Assembly (NCBI RefSeq): GCF_003854895.1
Contig: NZ_CP033966.1
Location: 4,278,001 to 4,342,000, forward strand
DNA: 64,000 nucleotides
From: Pigmentiphaga sp. H8
Lineage (GTDB): Bacteria; Pseudomonadota; Gammaproteobacteria; Burkholderiales; Burkholderiaceae_B
Direction of reading: 5' to 3'
Shown: positions 9,770-18,105 of the stretch, piece after piece
Layout: the number at the start of each line of letters is the position of its first letter
Position numbering within the stretch: position 1 is the stretch's first letter
The notes under the pieces: model-generated
What the model was told of the DNA's origin: nothing
Databases searched by the model: none
What the model saw: only the letters and a program-made list of their open reading frames with translations
Program-made: the position numbers and the translations under genes

Positions 9770-10649
9770 GATGGTCTCCAACGGCGGAGGGGTTCGGGGC
9801 GGCGGCACGCCGCAGGATGCGCAGGGCGCTCTGATAGACGGGCTCGTCCACCATGGTGGCCCCCACGGCGCAGGCGCGGCGGCCGGCGCGTTCGTAGGCG
9901 GCGGCCACCTCGCCGGCCCACGCCAGCCGGCGTGGATCGGGCGCGAAGGCCTGCACGATGATGGGCCACTGGCGCGGATGGATGGCGAGCTTGCCGGAGA
10001 AGCCCATGGCGCGCGCCCGTTCGCAATCGACGCGCAGGCCGGCGTCGTCGTCGATGGCGATATGCGGCACGTCCAGCATGGGCACGCCGCTGCCGGCGGT
10101 CTCGAACAGCAGGCGCCCGCGCACGTAGGCCAGCGCGTCCCAGGCGTTGTCCGCGCCGGTCTCGACACTGAAGTCCGCGGCGCCGAAGGCCATCGCCGCC
10201 AGCCACGGCCCGGCATGCGCGATGTCGGCCGCGCGGCGCACGCCCCGCGCCGACTCCACCAGCGCCATCAGCCGCAGCGCAGGGTTGGCCGCGGCCGCGT
10301 GCGTGTGGACCATGCGCAGTTCGGAGGCATCTTCGGCCTTGGGAACGGCCACGAGATCCAGGGCGGGCAAGGCGCCCGCGTGGGCCAGCGCGTAAAGGTC
10401 CTCCAGACCCGCGGGGGTCTGCGGGGAAGACACCCGCAGCGCCACCGCGGGCGCCCCCGGGCCGGCCACGGGCAGCGCCGCCAGCCAGGCCAGCGCGTCG
10501 CGCCGGGCGGCGGCCTTGTCGGCCGCCGGCACGGCGTCCTCGAGGTCGATGATGACGCCCGGCGCGCCGCCGCGCAGCGCCTTGTCGTAGCGGTCGGGCC
10601 GGTTGCCGGGACAGAACAGGAAGGTGGAAGGAACGACGGGGTGGGTCAC
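9762..10649 (-). CDS. HpcH/HpaI (CitE-like) CoA-ester lyase
   Basis: 295 aa from a GTG at 10649, which has GGAG seven bases upstream; the TTG at 10667 is an alternative. The family signature is clear: STFLFCPGNRPDRYDKAL at the N terminus, then GVIIDLEDAVP with the metal-binding acid residues, and KLAIHPRQWPIIVQAF near the C terminus. Such enzymes split malyl-, beta-methylmalyl- or citramalyl-CoA into an acyl-CoA and an oxoacid. Next to a CoA-transferase and a MaoC hydratase this fits cleavage of beta-methylmalyl-CoA (glyoxylate and propionyl-CoA) or citramalyl-CoA (pyruvate and acetyl-CoA). Confidence 0.85.
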   Translation of the reverse strand: MTHPVVPSTFLFCPGNRPDRYDKALRGGAPGVIIDLEDAVPAADKAAARRDALAWLAALPVAGPGAPAVALRVSSPQTPAGLEDLYALAHAGALPALDLVAVPKAEDASELRMVHTHAAAANPALRLMALVESARGVRRAADIAHAGPWLAAMAFGAADFSVETGADNAWDALAYVRGRLLFETAGSGVPMLDVPHIAIDDDAGLRVDCERARAMGFSGKLAIHPRQWPIIVQAFAPDPRRLAWAGEVAAAYERAGRRACAVGATMVDEPVYQSALRILRRAAAPNPSAVGDHHA

Positions 10650-10689
10650 ACGGGCTCTCCGGGACAAGGTCGCGGCCCGCGCGATCGGA

Positions 10690-11427
10690 TCAGCCGATCG
10701 GCTCTCGCCGCATCACGGTGCTGAACAGGTGCCGCCCTTCGGGGAAGAGTCCCACCGAGGCGACGATCAGGTCTTTCTTGGTGCCGTAGTACCAGGTGCG
10801 CGTGCGCAAGGTCGGCGTGCTGAAGCGGGTCTGCAGCAACTCGGCCTGCGCCCGGGTCAGCCGGACGGCATCGATTTCCTGGCGGATTTCGCACACCCGG
10901 TCGCCACGCCGTTCGGCCAGCCATTCGGCCACGGAGGCCCGATAGCCATCCAGTTGCTCGAGCGCGTCGGCGTACAGCGGCGGGATGTGGTGTTCGCTGT
11001 AGACGACCGGCGGCGCGCCCTCGGCCTGGCGCAGGCCGGTCACCCGGATGAAGCGCTGGCCGGCGGGCAGCCGCAGCGCGCGGGCCGAGCCCTCGTCGCC
11101 GTCGACCTCGCGGATGTTCAGGGTATGGAAGCGAAAACCGCGGGTGAAGCGCAGGATGTCGTCCACCGTGTTGCCCACGTGCACGAAATTGCCCGAGGGC
11201 TGCGCCGATTCCACGCGGGTCCCGATGCCGGGCCGGCGGCTGACCAGTCCCTGCACTTCCAGTTCGCGCAAGGCTCCGCGCACGGTGATGCGGCTGACGT
11301 TGAACTGCTGCCCCAGTTCGTTCTCGGTGGGCAGCAGGCTGCCGGGTGGATATTCGCCGTCGCGGATCCGCCGGATCAAGGTCTGGGCCAACAGCTTGTA
11401 CTGCGAACCGGCACTGCGCTGGAACAT
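10690..11427 (-). CDS. GntR/HutC-family transcriptional regulator (UTRA domain)
   Basis: 245 aa. The N-terminal winged helix reads YPPGSLLPTENELGQQFNVSRITVRGALRELE, standard for GntR. The C-terminal half, from about residue 95, is a UTRA effector domain (PPVVYSEHHIPPLYADALE, RTRTWYYGTKKDLIVASV). It is embedded between the CoA-transferase gene (11 bases away) and the lyase, so it probably controls its own operon and perhaps the divergent receptor. A perfect 12-bp palindrome in the divergent promoter is a plausible operator. Confidence 0.9.
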   Translation of the reverse strand: MFQRSAGSQYKLLAQTLIRRIRDGEYPPGSLLPTENELGQQFNVSRITVRGALRELEVQGLVSRRPGIGTRVESAQPSGNFVHVGNTVDDILRFTRGFRFHTLNIREVDGDEGSARALRLPAGQRFIRVTGLRQAEGAPPVVYSEHHIPPLYADALEQLDGYRASVAEWLAERRGDRVCEIRQEIDAVRLTRAQAELLQTRFSTPTLRTRTWYYGTKKDLIVASVGLFPEGRHLFSTVMRREPIG

Positions 11428-11438
11428 GAGGCGACACG

Positions 11439-12638
11439 TCAGAGAACACCAAGGGTCCTTAGTCTACCTTGCTCCTCTTCGTCGATCCCGATGCCGGCCA
11501 GCAGCTCGCGGGTATCGGCGCCCATGGCCGGCGCGGGTCCGACAGCCGCCGCCGGCCGCGACGTGCGCAGCGGACTGTCCAGCACCCGCAGCGCGCCGCC
11601 GCCGGCCAGGTCGACGCGGCGGACCCTGCCGTCGGCCTGGGCCAGGGGCGCATCCAGCGCCTGCCCCACGGACCATACGGGCGCGGCCGGCACCGTGCCG
11701 GCGAAGTGCTGCATCCACTCGGCCGTGGTGCGGGCGGACAGCGCCTCGTCCAGCAGGCGGGTCAGTTCCTCGCGATGCCGACCCCGGGCGCCGAAGTCGA
11801 CGAAGCGCGCATCCGCGATCCATTCCGGCCGCCCGATCCGCTCGCACAGGTTGCGCCAGAATTTTTCCTTGTTGCACATCAGGTAGATCCAGCCGTCGCC
11901 GGTGCGGTAGAGCTGGCACGGCGTGAGCGAGGGGTGGCCGGACCGGGGCTGGCGGTCGGTCTCGGCGGCGCCGTTCAGGTACCACGCCGCCACGTAATTG
12001 AGGTTGAACAGCGCGACGTCGTACAGGCTGGTGTCGACGTCGCATCCCTTGCCGCTGCGCGCGGCCTCCAGCATGCCGCTGAGCAGCCCCACCGACATCA
12101 TCACGCCGGTCATGTAGTCGACCAGCGACAGCCCCATGCGCGACGGCGCGGTGTCCGGTTCGCCGGTCAGCGAAAAATAGCCCGCCTCGGCCTGCATCAG
12201 GTAGTCGTAGCCCGGCCAGGCCGCGCGTTCGCCGGTGCGGCCATAGGCCGATATGTGGGCGCAGACCACGGCCGGATTGACGTCCTTCAAGTCTTCGTAG
12301 GTCAGGCCCAGCTTGCCCGCGACGTCGCCGCGCAGGTTGTCGACCACGCCGTGCGCCGTGGCCGCCAGCTTGCGGAACACCGCCCGGCCCTCGGGATGGG
12401 CGAGGTTCAGCGTGATGCTTTTCTTGCCCTGGTTCAGGCTCTGGAAGAACAGGCTTTGCGCGCTGTCGGGCAGGTTCGCGAGGAAATGCGGCCCGACCAG
12501 CCGCGATACGTCGCCCCCTTGCGCGGCCTGCTCGACCTTGATGATCTCGGCCCCCAGCGCGGCCAGCAACTGGGTGCCGAAAGGCGCCGCGCCGTACTGC
12601 TCGACGGCAAGAATGCGGAACCCGTGAAGTAGCGACAT
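11439..12638 (-). CDS. class III (CaiB/BaiF) acyl-CoA transferase
   Basis: 399 aa, normal for family III. It starts SLLHGFRILAVEQYGAAPFGTQLLAALGAEIIKVE, the family signature; the catalytic aspartate is probably the one in SLVDYMTGVMMSVG near residue 170. These enzymes move CoA from an acyl-CoA such as succinyl-CoA to a carboxylic acid. First gene of the operon, with GGGGAG before the ATG. With the lyase and hydratase downstream the acceptor is probably a C5 dicarboxylate (mesaconate, itaconate or citramalate). Confidence 0.88.
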   Translation of the reverse strand: MSLLHGFRILAVEQYGAAPFGTQLLAALGAEIIKVEQAAQGGDVSRLVGPHFLANLPDSAQSLFFQSLNQGKKSITLNLAHPEGRAVFRKLAATAHGVVDNLRGDVAGKLGLTYEDLKDVNPAVVCAHISAYGRTGERAAWPGYDYLMQAEAGYFSLTGEPDTAPSRMGLSLVDYMTGVMMSVGLLSGMLEAARSGKGCDVDTSLYDVALFNLNYVAAWYLNGAAETDRQPRSGHPSLTPCQLYRTGDGWIYLMCNKEKFWRNLCERIGRPEWIADARFVDFGARGRHREELTRLLDEALSARTTAEWMQHFAGTVPAAPVWSVGQALDAPLAQADGRVRRVDLAGGGALRVLDSPLRTSRPAAAVGPAPAMGADTRELLAGIGIDEEEQGRLRTLGVL

Positions 12639-12677
12639 GAAGCTCCCCGGACGATGTTGGAAAAGGACATCTTGAGT

Positions 12678-12689
12678 TTGTTATAACAA
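12678..12689. promoter_or_regulatory. 12-bp palindrome, candidate GntR operator
   Basis: TTGTTATAACAA is a perfect palindrome in the 114-base spacer between the divergent CoA-transferase and Bug receptor genes. It fits the GT-N(4)-AC core seen in many GntR-family sites. The AT-rich sequence around it also looks like overlapping -10 elements for both directions. Function is inferred from position. Confidence 0.5.
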
Positions 12690-12752
12690 TATATCAAAAT
12701 CCGGAAACAGAAAAGCCACACCAATGGCACCATTCGCGAGGAGACCCTTCCC

Positions 12753-13730
12753 ATGAACAAACTGCTTTCGCTGCTCTGCCTGGCCGTGGGCCTGGCCAGC
12801 CAACCCGCCCTTGCCGACCAGGCGTTCCCCAGCAAGCGGGTGCGCGTGATCATCCCCTTCCCGCCCGGACAGGGCTCGGACATCCTCGCCCGCGCCATCG
12901 GCGACAAGCTGGCGCAGAAGTGGGGGCAGCCGGTGGTGGTGGAGAACCGCGCCGGCGCCAACGGCTCCATCGCGCTGCAGGAAGTGGCGCGGGCCGAGGG
13001 CGACGGGTACACGCTGCTGGTCACCTCCAACTCCCCGGTCGTGATCAATCCCAATCTGTACAAGCACCTGCCCTACGACGTAGGGCGCGACTTCCAGCCC
13101 GTCGCGCTGCTTGCCGCCACCGACATGCTCATGGTGGTGAACGCGCAGTTCCCCGCCACCACGCTGCGCGAGGTCATCGCCCAGTTGAAGGCCAATCCCG
13201 GCAAGTTCAGTTACGGATCGCCCGGCACGGGATCCACCAGCCACCTCAGCATGGAAGTCTTCAAGCAACTGGCGGGCGTGGATCTCGTGCACGTGCCCTA
13301 CAAGGGCAGTCCGCCGGCGTTCACGGACCTGATCGGCGGTTCGATCAAGCTGATGATCGACGCCCTGCCCAGCGCCATGCCCCAGGTGAAATCGGGCCGG
13401 GTCCGGGCCATCGCCATCACCAGCAGCGACACGCCCTCCACCCTCATGCCGGACGTGCCGCTGGCCAGCAGCGCCGGCCTGACCGGCCTGCCGGGACGCG
13501 CCTGGTACGGCATGTTCGCGCCCAAGGCCACGCCCCCCGCCACCATGACCCGCATCGTCGCCGACGTACGGGCGGTGCTGCAGACCCCCGAGATCGTGGC
13601 CAAGCTGCCCCAGCTCGGCCTGGAGGCCGTCGCGCCCATGACGCCCCAGGAATTCGGCAGCTTCGTGGACAAGGAAACCGCCTACTGGGCCGACGCGACG
13701 CGCCGCACGGGGATGTATCAGATCGAATAG
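12753..13730 (+). CDS. Bug/TctC-family periplasmic solute receptor
   Basis: 325 aa. MNKLLSLLCLAVGLASQPALA is a Sec signal peptide; the mature part starts QAFPSKRVRVIIPFPPGQGSDILAR, the loop that in Bug proteins clamps a carboxylate group. GSPGTGSTSHLSMEVFKQL and VPYKGSPPAFTDLIGG are further family blocks. GAGGAGA precedes the ATG. Divergent from the CoA-transferase operon, so it may bind the same dicarboxylate. No membrane partners (TctA/TctB) are in the window, which is common for this family. It is followed by a TctD/TctE-like pair, recalling Bordetella BctC with BctDE. Confidence 0.93.
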   Translation: MNKLLSLLCLAVGLASQPALADQAFPSKRVRVIIPFPPGQGSDILARAIGDKLAQKWGQPVVVENRAGANGSIALQEVARAEGDGYTLLVTSNSPVVINPNLYKHLPYDVGRDFQPVALLAATDMLMVVNAQFPATTLREVIAQLKANPGKFSYGSPGTGSTSHLSMEVFKQLAGVDLVHVPYKGSPPAFTDLIGGSIKLMIDALPSAMPQVKSGRVRAIAITSSDTPSTLMPDVPLASSAGLTGLPGRAWYGMFAPKATPPATMTRIVADVRAVLQTPEIVAKLPQLGLEAVAPMTPQEFGSFVDKETAYWADATRRTGMYQIE

Positions 13731-13809
13731 CGCTAGTGACGGGGACGCGCGCCTGGGGGACAATGCGTCGGGGCACCTCGATGCATTACCCCGAAGCTAC
13801 AATTCCCCC

Positions 13810-14499
13810 ATGCGCATCCTCATCGCCGAAGACGACAACATCCTTGCCGACGGCCTGTCCCGCTCCCTGCGCCAGAACGGCTACGCCGTCGATGCCGTCC
13901 ACGACGGACTCGAGGCGGACTCCGCGCTGGCGGCGCAACCCTTCGACCTGCTGATCCTGGACATCGGCCTGCCCCGGCTGTCGGGCACCGAGGTCCTGCG
14001 CCGGCTGCGGTCGCGCAACTCGCACATGCCGGTCCTGATCCTGACCGCCGCCGACAGCGTGGAGCAGCGCGTCAAGGGACTGGACCTGGGCGCCGACGAC
14101 TACATGGCCAAGCCCTTCGCGCTGTCCGAGCTCGAGGCCCGCGTCCGCGCGCTGACGCGGCGCGGCGCGGGCGGCGGCCCGGCGGTGCTGCGTCACGGCC
14201 GCCTGGCCTTCGACCAGGTCGGCCGGGTGGTGACCATCGACGAGCAGATCGTCGAGCTGTCCGCGCGCGAAGTCAGCCTGCTGGAAGTCCTGCTGTCGCG
14301 CAGCGGCCGCATGGTCAGCAAGAAGCAGTTGGTGGACCATCTGTGCGAATGGGGCGAGGAAGTCAGCACCAACGCCATCGAGGTCTACGTGCACCGGCTG
14401 CGCAAGAAGCTGGAATCGGGCGGCGTCAAGATCGCCACCGTGCGCGGGCTGGGATACTGCCTGGAACGCGAGCCCGGCGCCCAGCACGGCGCGGCCTGA
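13810..14499 (+). CDS. OmpR-family response regulator, TctD-like
   Basis: 229 aa. The receiver domain (1-115) has AEDD, phosphoacceptor Asp in LLILDIGLPRLSG near residue 52, LTAADS and the conserved lysine in DDYMAKPF. The C-terminal winged helix includes VSLLEVLLSRSGRMVSKKQL and NAIEVYVHRLRKKLESGGVKI. It sits directly before its kinase. The pair resembles TctD/TctE, which switches on carboxylate uptake, and the Bug receptor gene ends 79 bases upstream. Confidence 0.9.
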   Translation: MRILIAEDDNILADGLSRSLRQNGYAVDAVHDGLEADSALAAQPFDLLILDIGLPRLSGTEVLRRLRSRNSHMPVLILTAADSVEQRVKGLDLGADDYMAKPFALSELEARVRALTRRGAGGGPAVLRHGRLAFDQVGRVVTIDEQIVELSAREVSLLEVLLSRSGRMVSKKQLVDHLCEWGEEVSTNAIEVYVHRLRKKLESGGVKIATVRGLGYCLEREPGAQHGAA

Positions 14500-14514
14500 C
14501 CCGGCTTGGGGAGC

Positions 14515-15957
14515 ATGGACGACGACCGCCAGGGGCCGCAGCCCATCCCCGCCGTCGAACGGCCGGCGCGCTCGCTGTTCGGCGAGATCCTGGACTGGAT
14601 GCTGGTCCCGCTGTTCCTGCTGTGGCCCGTCAGCGTCGCCATCACCTACGTGGTCGCGCAGTCCATCTCGGTCGCGCCCTACGACCGCAGCCTGGCCAAC
14701 AACGTGCTGGCCCTGGCCCAGCAGATCAAGGACGTCAACGGCCGGGCCCGGCTGCAACTGCCGGTCTCGGCGCGCGAGATGCTGCGCGCCGACGAGACCG
14801 ACAGCGTGTTCTACCTCGTCCTGGGCAGCCGCGGCGAATACCTGGGCGGCGACCGGGAACTGCCGCTGCCGTCGCTCGAGCGCCCCCTGCCCAGCATTGT
14901 CCAGTATCGCGACGACGTGATGCGCGGCTTCGCGGTGCGCGTGGCCTACACCTGGGTATCGCTGCCCACGATCCCGGGCGCGCAACCGGCACTGGTGCAG
15001 GTGGCCGAGACGCTGGAGAAGCGCTCGCAGCTGGCCAACGAAATCATCAAGGGCGTGGTGCTGCCGCAATTCGTCGTGCTGCCGCTGGCCGTGGTGCTGG
15101 TGTGGTTCGGCCTGTCGCGCGGCATCGCCCCGCTGGGCCGGCTGCAGGCGCGGCTGCGCGCGCGGCGGCCGGACGACCTGTCGCCCATCGATGATCGCGA
15201 GGTGCCGCAGGAGATCGCGCCGCTGGTCGGCGCGATGAACGAGCTGCTGCAGCGCCTGTCGGACAATGTCGACGCGCAGAAGCGCTTCGTCGCCGACGCG
15301 GCGCACCAGTTGAAGACGCCGCTTGCCGGCATACGCACGCAGGCCGAGCTGGCGCTGCGCAACGCCAGCCCGGAAGACATGGAGGCCAGCCTGCGGCATC
15401 TGATCTCGGGCGCCGAACGGGCCACGCGCCTGGTGAACCAGTTGCTGGCGCTGGCACGCGCCGAGGACAAGGGCAGCCCCGTGGACGTCTCCGCCCGCGT
15501 CGACCTGCTGGCCATCGCCAGCGACCAGACGCAGAACTGGGTGCACGAGGCGATGGAACGCGGGATAGACCTGGGCCTGGAAGGCCCGGAGACGCCGGTT
15601 CCGGTGGCCGGCAATGCCCTGCTGCTGGCCGAACTGGTCAACAACCTGATCGACAACGCGCTGCGCTACACCCCGGGCGGCGGCACCGTGACCGTGCGCG
15701 TGGCGGCGACCGGCGCGGGCGCGACGCTGGACGTCGAGGACTCCGGCCCGGGCATACCGCCCGAGGAACGCGAACTGGTGTTCGACCGCTTCTACCGGAT
15801 CCTGGGATCCAACGCCGAAGGCAGCGGCCTGGGCCTGGCCATCGTGCGCGAGATCGCCCAGCGGCACGACGCCATTCTGTCGATTTCCGACAACCCGCAG
15901 GACACGGCCGCCGGCATGCCCGGCACCCGCATCAGCGTGCGCTTCCCGCCGGCCTGA
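14515..15957 (+). CDS. sensor histidine kinase, TctE-like
   Basis: 480 aa from the ATG at 14515; a TTG nine bases earlier is possible. One membrane helix near residues 25-45, a periplasmic domain of the 2CSK type (DRSLANNVLALAQQIKD) and a second helix near 175-195 come before the kinase core. The H-box is RFVADAAHQLKTPLAGIR, the N-box LVNNLIDNALRYTP, then DSGPGIPPEERE and GSGLGLAIVREIA. Pairs with the regulator 15 bases upstream. In BctE/TctE systems a solute-loaded receptor contacts the periplasmic domain; whether the Bug receptor at 12753 does so here is inference. Confidence 0.9.
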   Translation: MDDDRQGPQPIPAVERPARSLFGEILDWMLVPLFLLWPVSVAITYVVAQSISVAPYDRSLANNVLALAQQIKDVNGRARLQLPVSAREMLRADETDSVFYLVLGSRGEYLGGDRELPLPSLERPLPSIVQYRDDVMRGFAVRVAYTWVSLPTIPGAQPALVQVAETLEKRSQLANEIIKGVVLPQFVVLPLAVVLVWFGLSRGIAPLGRLQARLRARRPDDLSPIDDREVPQEIAPLVGAMNELLQRLSDNVDAQKRFVADAAHQLKTPLAGIRTQAELALRNASPEDMEASLRHLISGAERATRLVNQLLALARAEDKGSPVDVSARVDLLAIASDQTQNWVHEAMERGIDLGLEGPETPVPVAGNALLLAELVNNLIDNALRYTPGGGTVTVRVAATGAGATLDVEDSGPGIPPEERELVFDRFYRILGSNAEGSGLGLAIVREIAQRHDAILSISDNPQDTAAGMPGTRISVRFPPA

Positions 15958-15969
15958 GGCCGCGGCCCG

Positions 15970-17073
15970 TCAGAAGTCCAGCCCGGCCTCGCGCGCCGCC
16001 ATGTCATGCAGCGCACGGCGCATCAGCAGCCCCGGCTTGTCGGGCGCGAAGTTCAGGTCGAACTGCGGCTCGGCGTCGCGCGTCACCACGTCCAGTATCC
16101 ATTCCAGCGCATCCACGTCCTCGAGATAGGCCTTGGACGACGCCTCGTGCAGATAGGCATCGGCGGCGGAATCGTCCAGGTTGGCGTCGCGGCTGTTGAA
16201 CCACCAGTAGTGGATGCTGCCGTTGGTCTCGGGCGTGAAGGCGTGGGTGATGTTGAAGCGATAGGTGCGCGGCGCGCCGCCGGCATCGTGGTTGTCGACG
16301 ATGCGGGCGAAGGCGACGTGCAGGCCGGGCGAGGCAAAACGCGCTTCCGAATAGCGGTCCACCGGCTTGCCGGTCAGGCCGGTGGGCACGCCGTAGACGT
16401 CGGGCGGCGGCGAGTTCTTCAGCGCGCGGTCGATGATGACCACGTCGCCTTCCTGGCGCACGTCCAGCTTGCTGCGCGCGTACTCCGGCGTGCCGATGGC
16501 GCCGGGATGCAGGAAGGGGAAGTGGGTCTGGTCCAGCAAGTTCTCGTGCATGGACACGTAGTCCGCCTTCATGTGGAAGGCCCCGCCCACGCTCTTCCAC
16601 GCCGGGCTGGCCAGCCAGCTCGTGTCCGGGATCAGGGCCGGGTCGGCATGGTCGGGATCGCCCATCCAGATCCAGACCAGCGGCGCCCGTTCGACGATGG
16701 GAAAGCTGCGCACCTGGGCATTGGTGGGAACCAGCGGCATGGCCGGCATCTTCACGCAGCGGCCCGACGGATCGAAGCGCATGCCGTGATAGCCGCACAT
16801 CAGTTCGTCGCCGTCCAGGCGGCCCTTGGCCAGCGGAAAGGAACGGTGCGGACAGCGGTTGCGGACCGCCACCGGCTCGCCGGCCTGCGTGCGATACAGG
16901 GCGACGTCCACGCCCAGGAAGCGCCGGCTGCTCAGCTCGCGGGTGATCTCGCCGGACAGGCCCGCCACGTACCAGCAGTTGCGCACCAGCGGCGTGGCGT
17001 GGTCGGCGAAGCCGCCGGGTTCGAAGGAGAAATCGGCCCGGAGTTCGGGGATGGGATCGGCGATGCGGTTCAT
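15970..17073 (-). CDS. Rieske non-haem iron oxygenase, VanA-like large subunit
   Basis: 367 aa from the ATG at 17073. The Rieske motif is CPHRSFPLAKG followed by CGYHGMRF, binding the [2Fe-2S] cluster through two Cys and two His. The catalytic iron site is DQTHFPFLH near residue 185, giving two His ligands. The family (vanillate demethylase, phenoxybenzoate and related O-demethylases or hydroxylases) acts on aromatic or hetero-aromatic acids with electrons from a VanB-type reductase, which lies immediately upstream. Third gene of the Bug-reductase-oxygenase operon. Substrate unknown. Confidence 0.9.
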   Translation of the reverse strand: MNRIADPIPELRADFSFEPGGFADHATPLVRNCWYVAGLSGEITRELSSRRFLGVDVALYRTQAGEPVAVRNRCPHRSFPLAKGRLDGDELMCGYHGMRFDPSGRCVKMPAMPLVPTNAQVRSFPIVERAPLVWIWMGDPDHADPALIPDTSWLASPAWKSVGGAFHMKADYVSMHENLLDQTHFPFLHPGAIGTPEYARSKLDVRQEGDVVIIDRALKNSPPPDVYGVPTGLTGKPVDRYSEARFASPGLHVAFARIVDNHDAGGAPRTYRFNITHAFTPETNGSIHYWWFNSRDANLDDSAADAYLHEASSKAYLEDVDALEWILDVVTRDAEPQFDLNFAPDKPGLLMRRALHDMAAREAGLDF

Positions 17074-17107
17074 GATGGCACGCTCCTGCAGGAATGGCTC
17101 GGAATGG

Positions 17108-18085
17108 TCAGGCGTCCAGCACCAGGCGCGTGCCGCGGATGCGCGACACGCAGATGCACAGGGTCTCGCCCGCGGCACGCTCTTCTGCGCTCAGATAGCG
17201 ATCGCGATGATCGATGGGGCCGTCGGCCGAGACGACGGGCAGCGGGCACAGGCCGCATTCGCCGCGCGCGCAGTCCCACAGCACGGGCACGTCGGCCAGG
17301 CGCAGCGCATCCAGGATGCTGGCGTCGGGACCGACCCGCACGGTCCTGCCCGAGCGGCGCAGCTCGACCTCGAAGGCCGTTTCGTCGCCCGTGGGGCCGG
17401 CGGTGAACACTTCGCTGCGCACGCGGCCGGGGTCCCATCCCAGCGCGGCCCCCGCGTCGTGGGTGGCGGCGATCAAGGGGGCGGGACCGCACACGTACGC
17501 GCGCGTCCCGTCGGGCTGCGATGCCAGCAGGCCGCGCAGGTCCAGCACGCCGGCCTCGTCGCTGTAGTGGAAACGGACGCGGTCGCCGGCCACCTCTTCC
17601 AGCATGTCGCGATAGGCCATGGCGCCCGGATCGCGGCCGGCGTACACGACGCTGTACCGACAGCCCCGCCGGGCCAGGCTGCGCGCCATGGACACGATGG
17701 GCGTCACGCCTATGCCGCCGGCGATGAGCAGGGAGCAGGCATCGCGCCGGTCCAGCGGAAAATCGTTGACCGGCGCGCTGACGCGCAGGCGCGTGCCCGG
17801 CGCGAAGGTGTCGTGGATGAAGGCCGAACCGCGCGCCCGGTCCTCTTTTTGCACGGCGATGCGATAAACGTGCCGTGGATCGTCCCGCCCGGCCGGTCCG
17901 CCGATCAGCGAATAATGCCGGACGATGGGACCTCGCTCCTGCGACACCATGTGCAGCGCCACGTGCGCCCCCGGCTCGTAGCGCGGCAGCGGCCTGCCAT
18001 CGGCCGAGGCCAGCAGGAATTCCTTGATGCGCGGCGTCAGCGGCCGGACGCCGGCCACCACGACTTCGATGTGCTTGCTTGCCAC
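17108..18085 (-). CDS. VanB-like oxygenase reductase (flavin plus plant-type [2Fe-2S])
   Basis: 325 aa from a GTG at 18085, preceded by GGGAG at good spacing; the longer open frame upstream belongs to shadow sequence over the next gene. Order: flavin domain with RHYSLIGGPAGR, NAD domain with LLIAGGIGVTPIVSMARSL, and a C-terminal ferredoxin domain with CARGECGLC and a later Cys in ETLCICVSR. It passes electrons from NAD(P)H to the Rieske oxygenase encoded 34 bases downstream. Possibly also serves the second, reductase-less oxygenase at 43305-44333. Confidence 0.92.
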   Translation of the reverse strand: MASKHIEVVVAGVRPLTPRIKEFLLASADGRPLPRYEPGAHVALHMVSQERGPIVRHYSLIGGPAGRDDPRHVYRIAVQKEDRARGSAFIHDTFAPGTRLRVSAPVNDFPLDRRDACSLLIAGGIGVTPIVSMARSLARRGCRYSVVYAGRDPGAMAYRDMLEEVAGDRVRFHYSDEAGVLDLRGLLASQPDGTRAYVCGPAPLIAATHDAGAALGWDPGRVRSEVFTAGPTGDETAFEVELRRSGRTVRVGPDASILDALRLADVPVLWDCARGECGLCPLPVVSADGPIDHRDRYLSAEERAAGETLCICVSRIRGTRLVLDA

Positions 18086-18105
18086 GACTGTGCTCCCGTA
18101 CGGCG

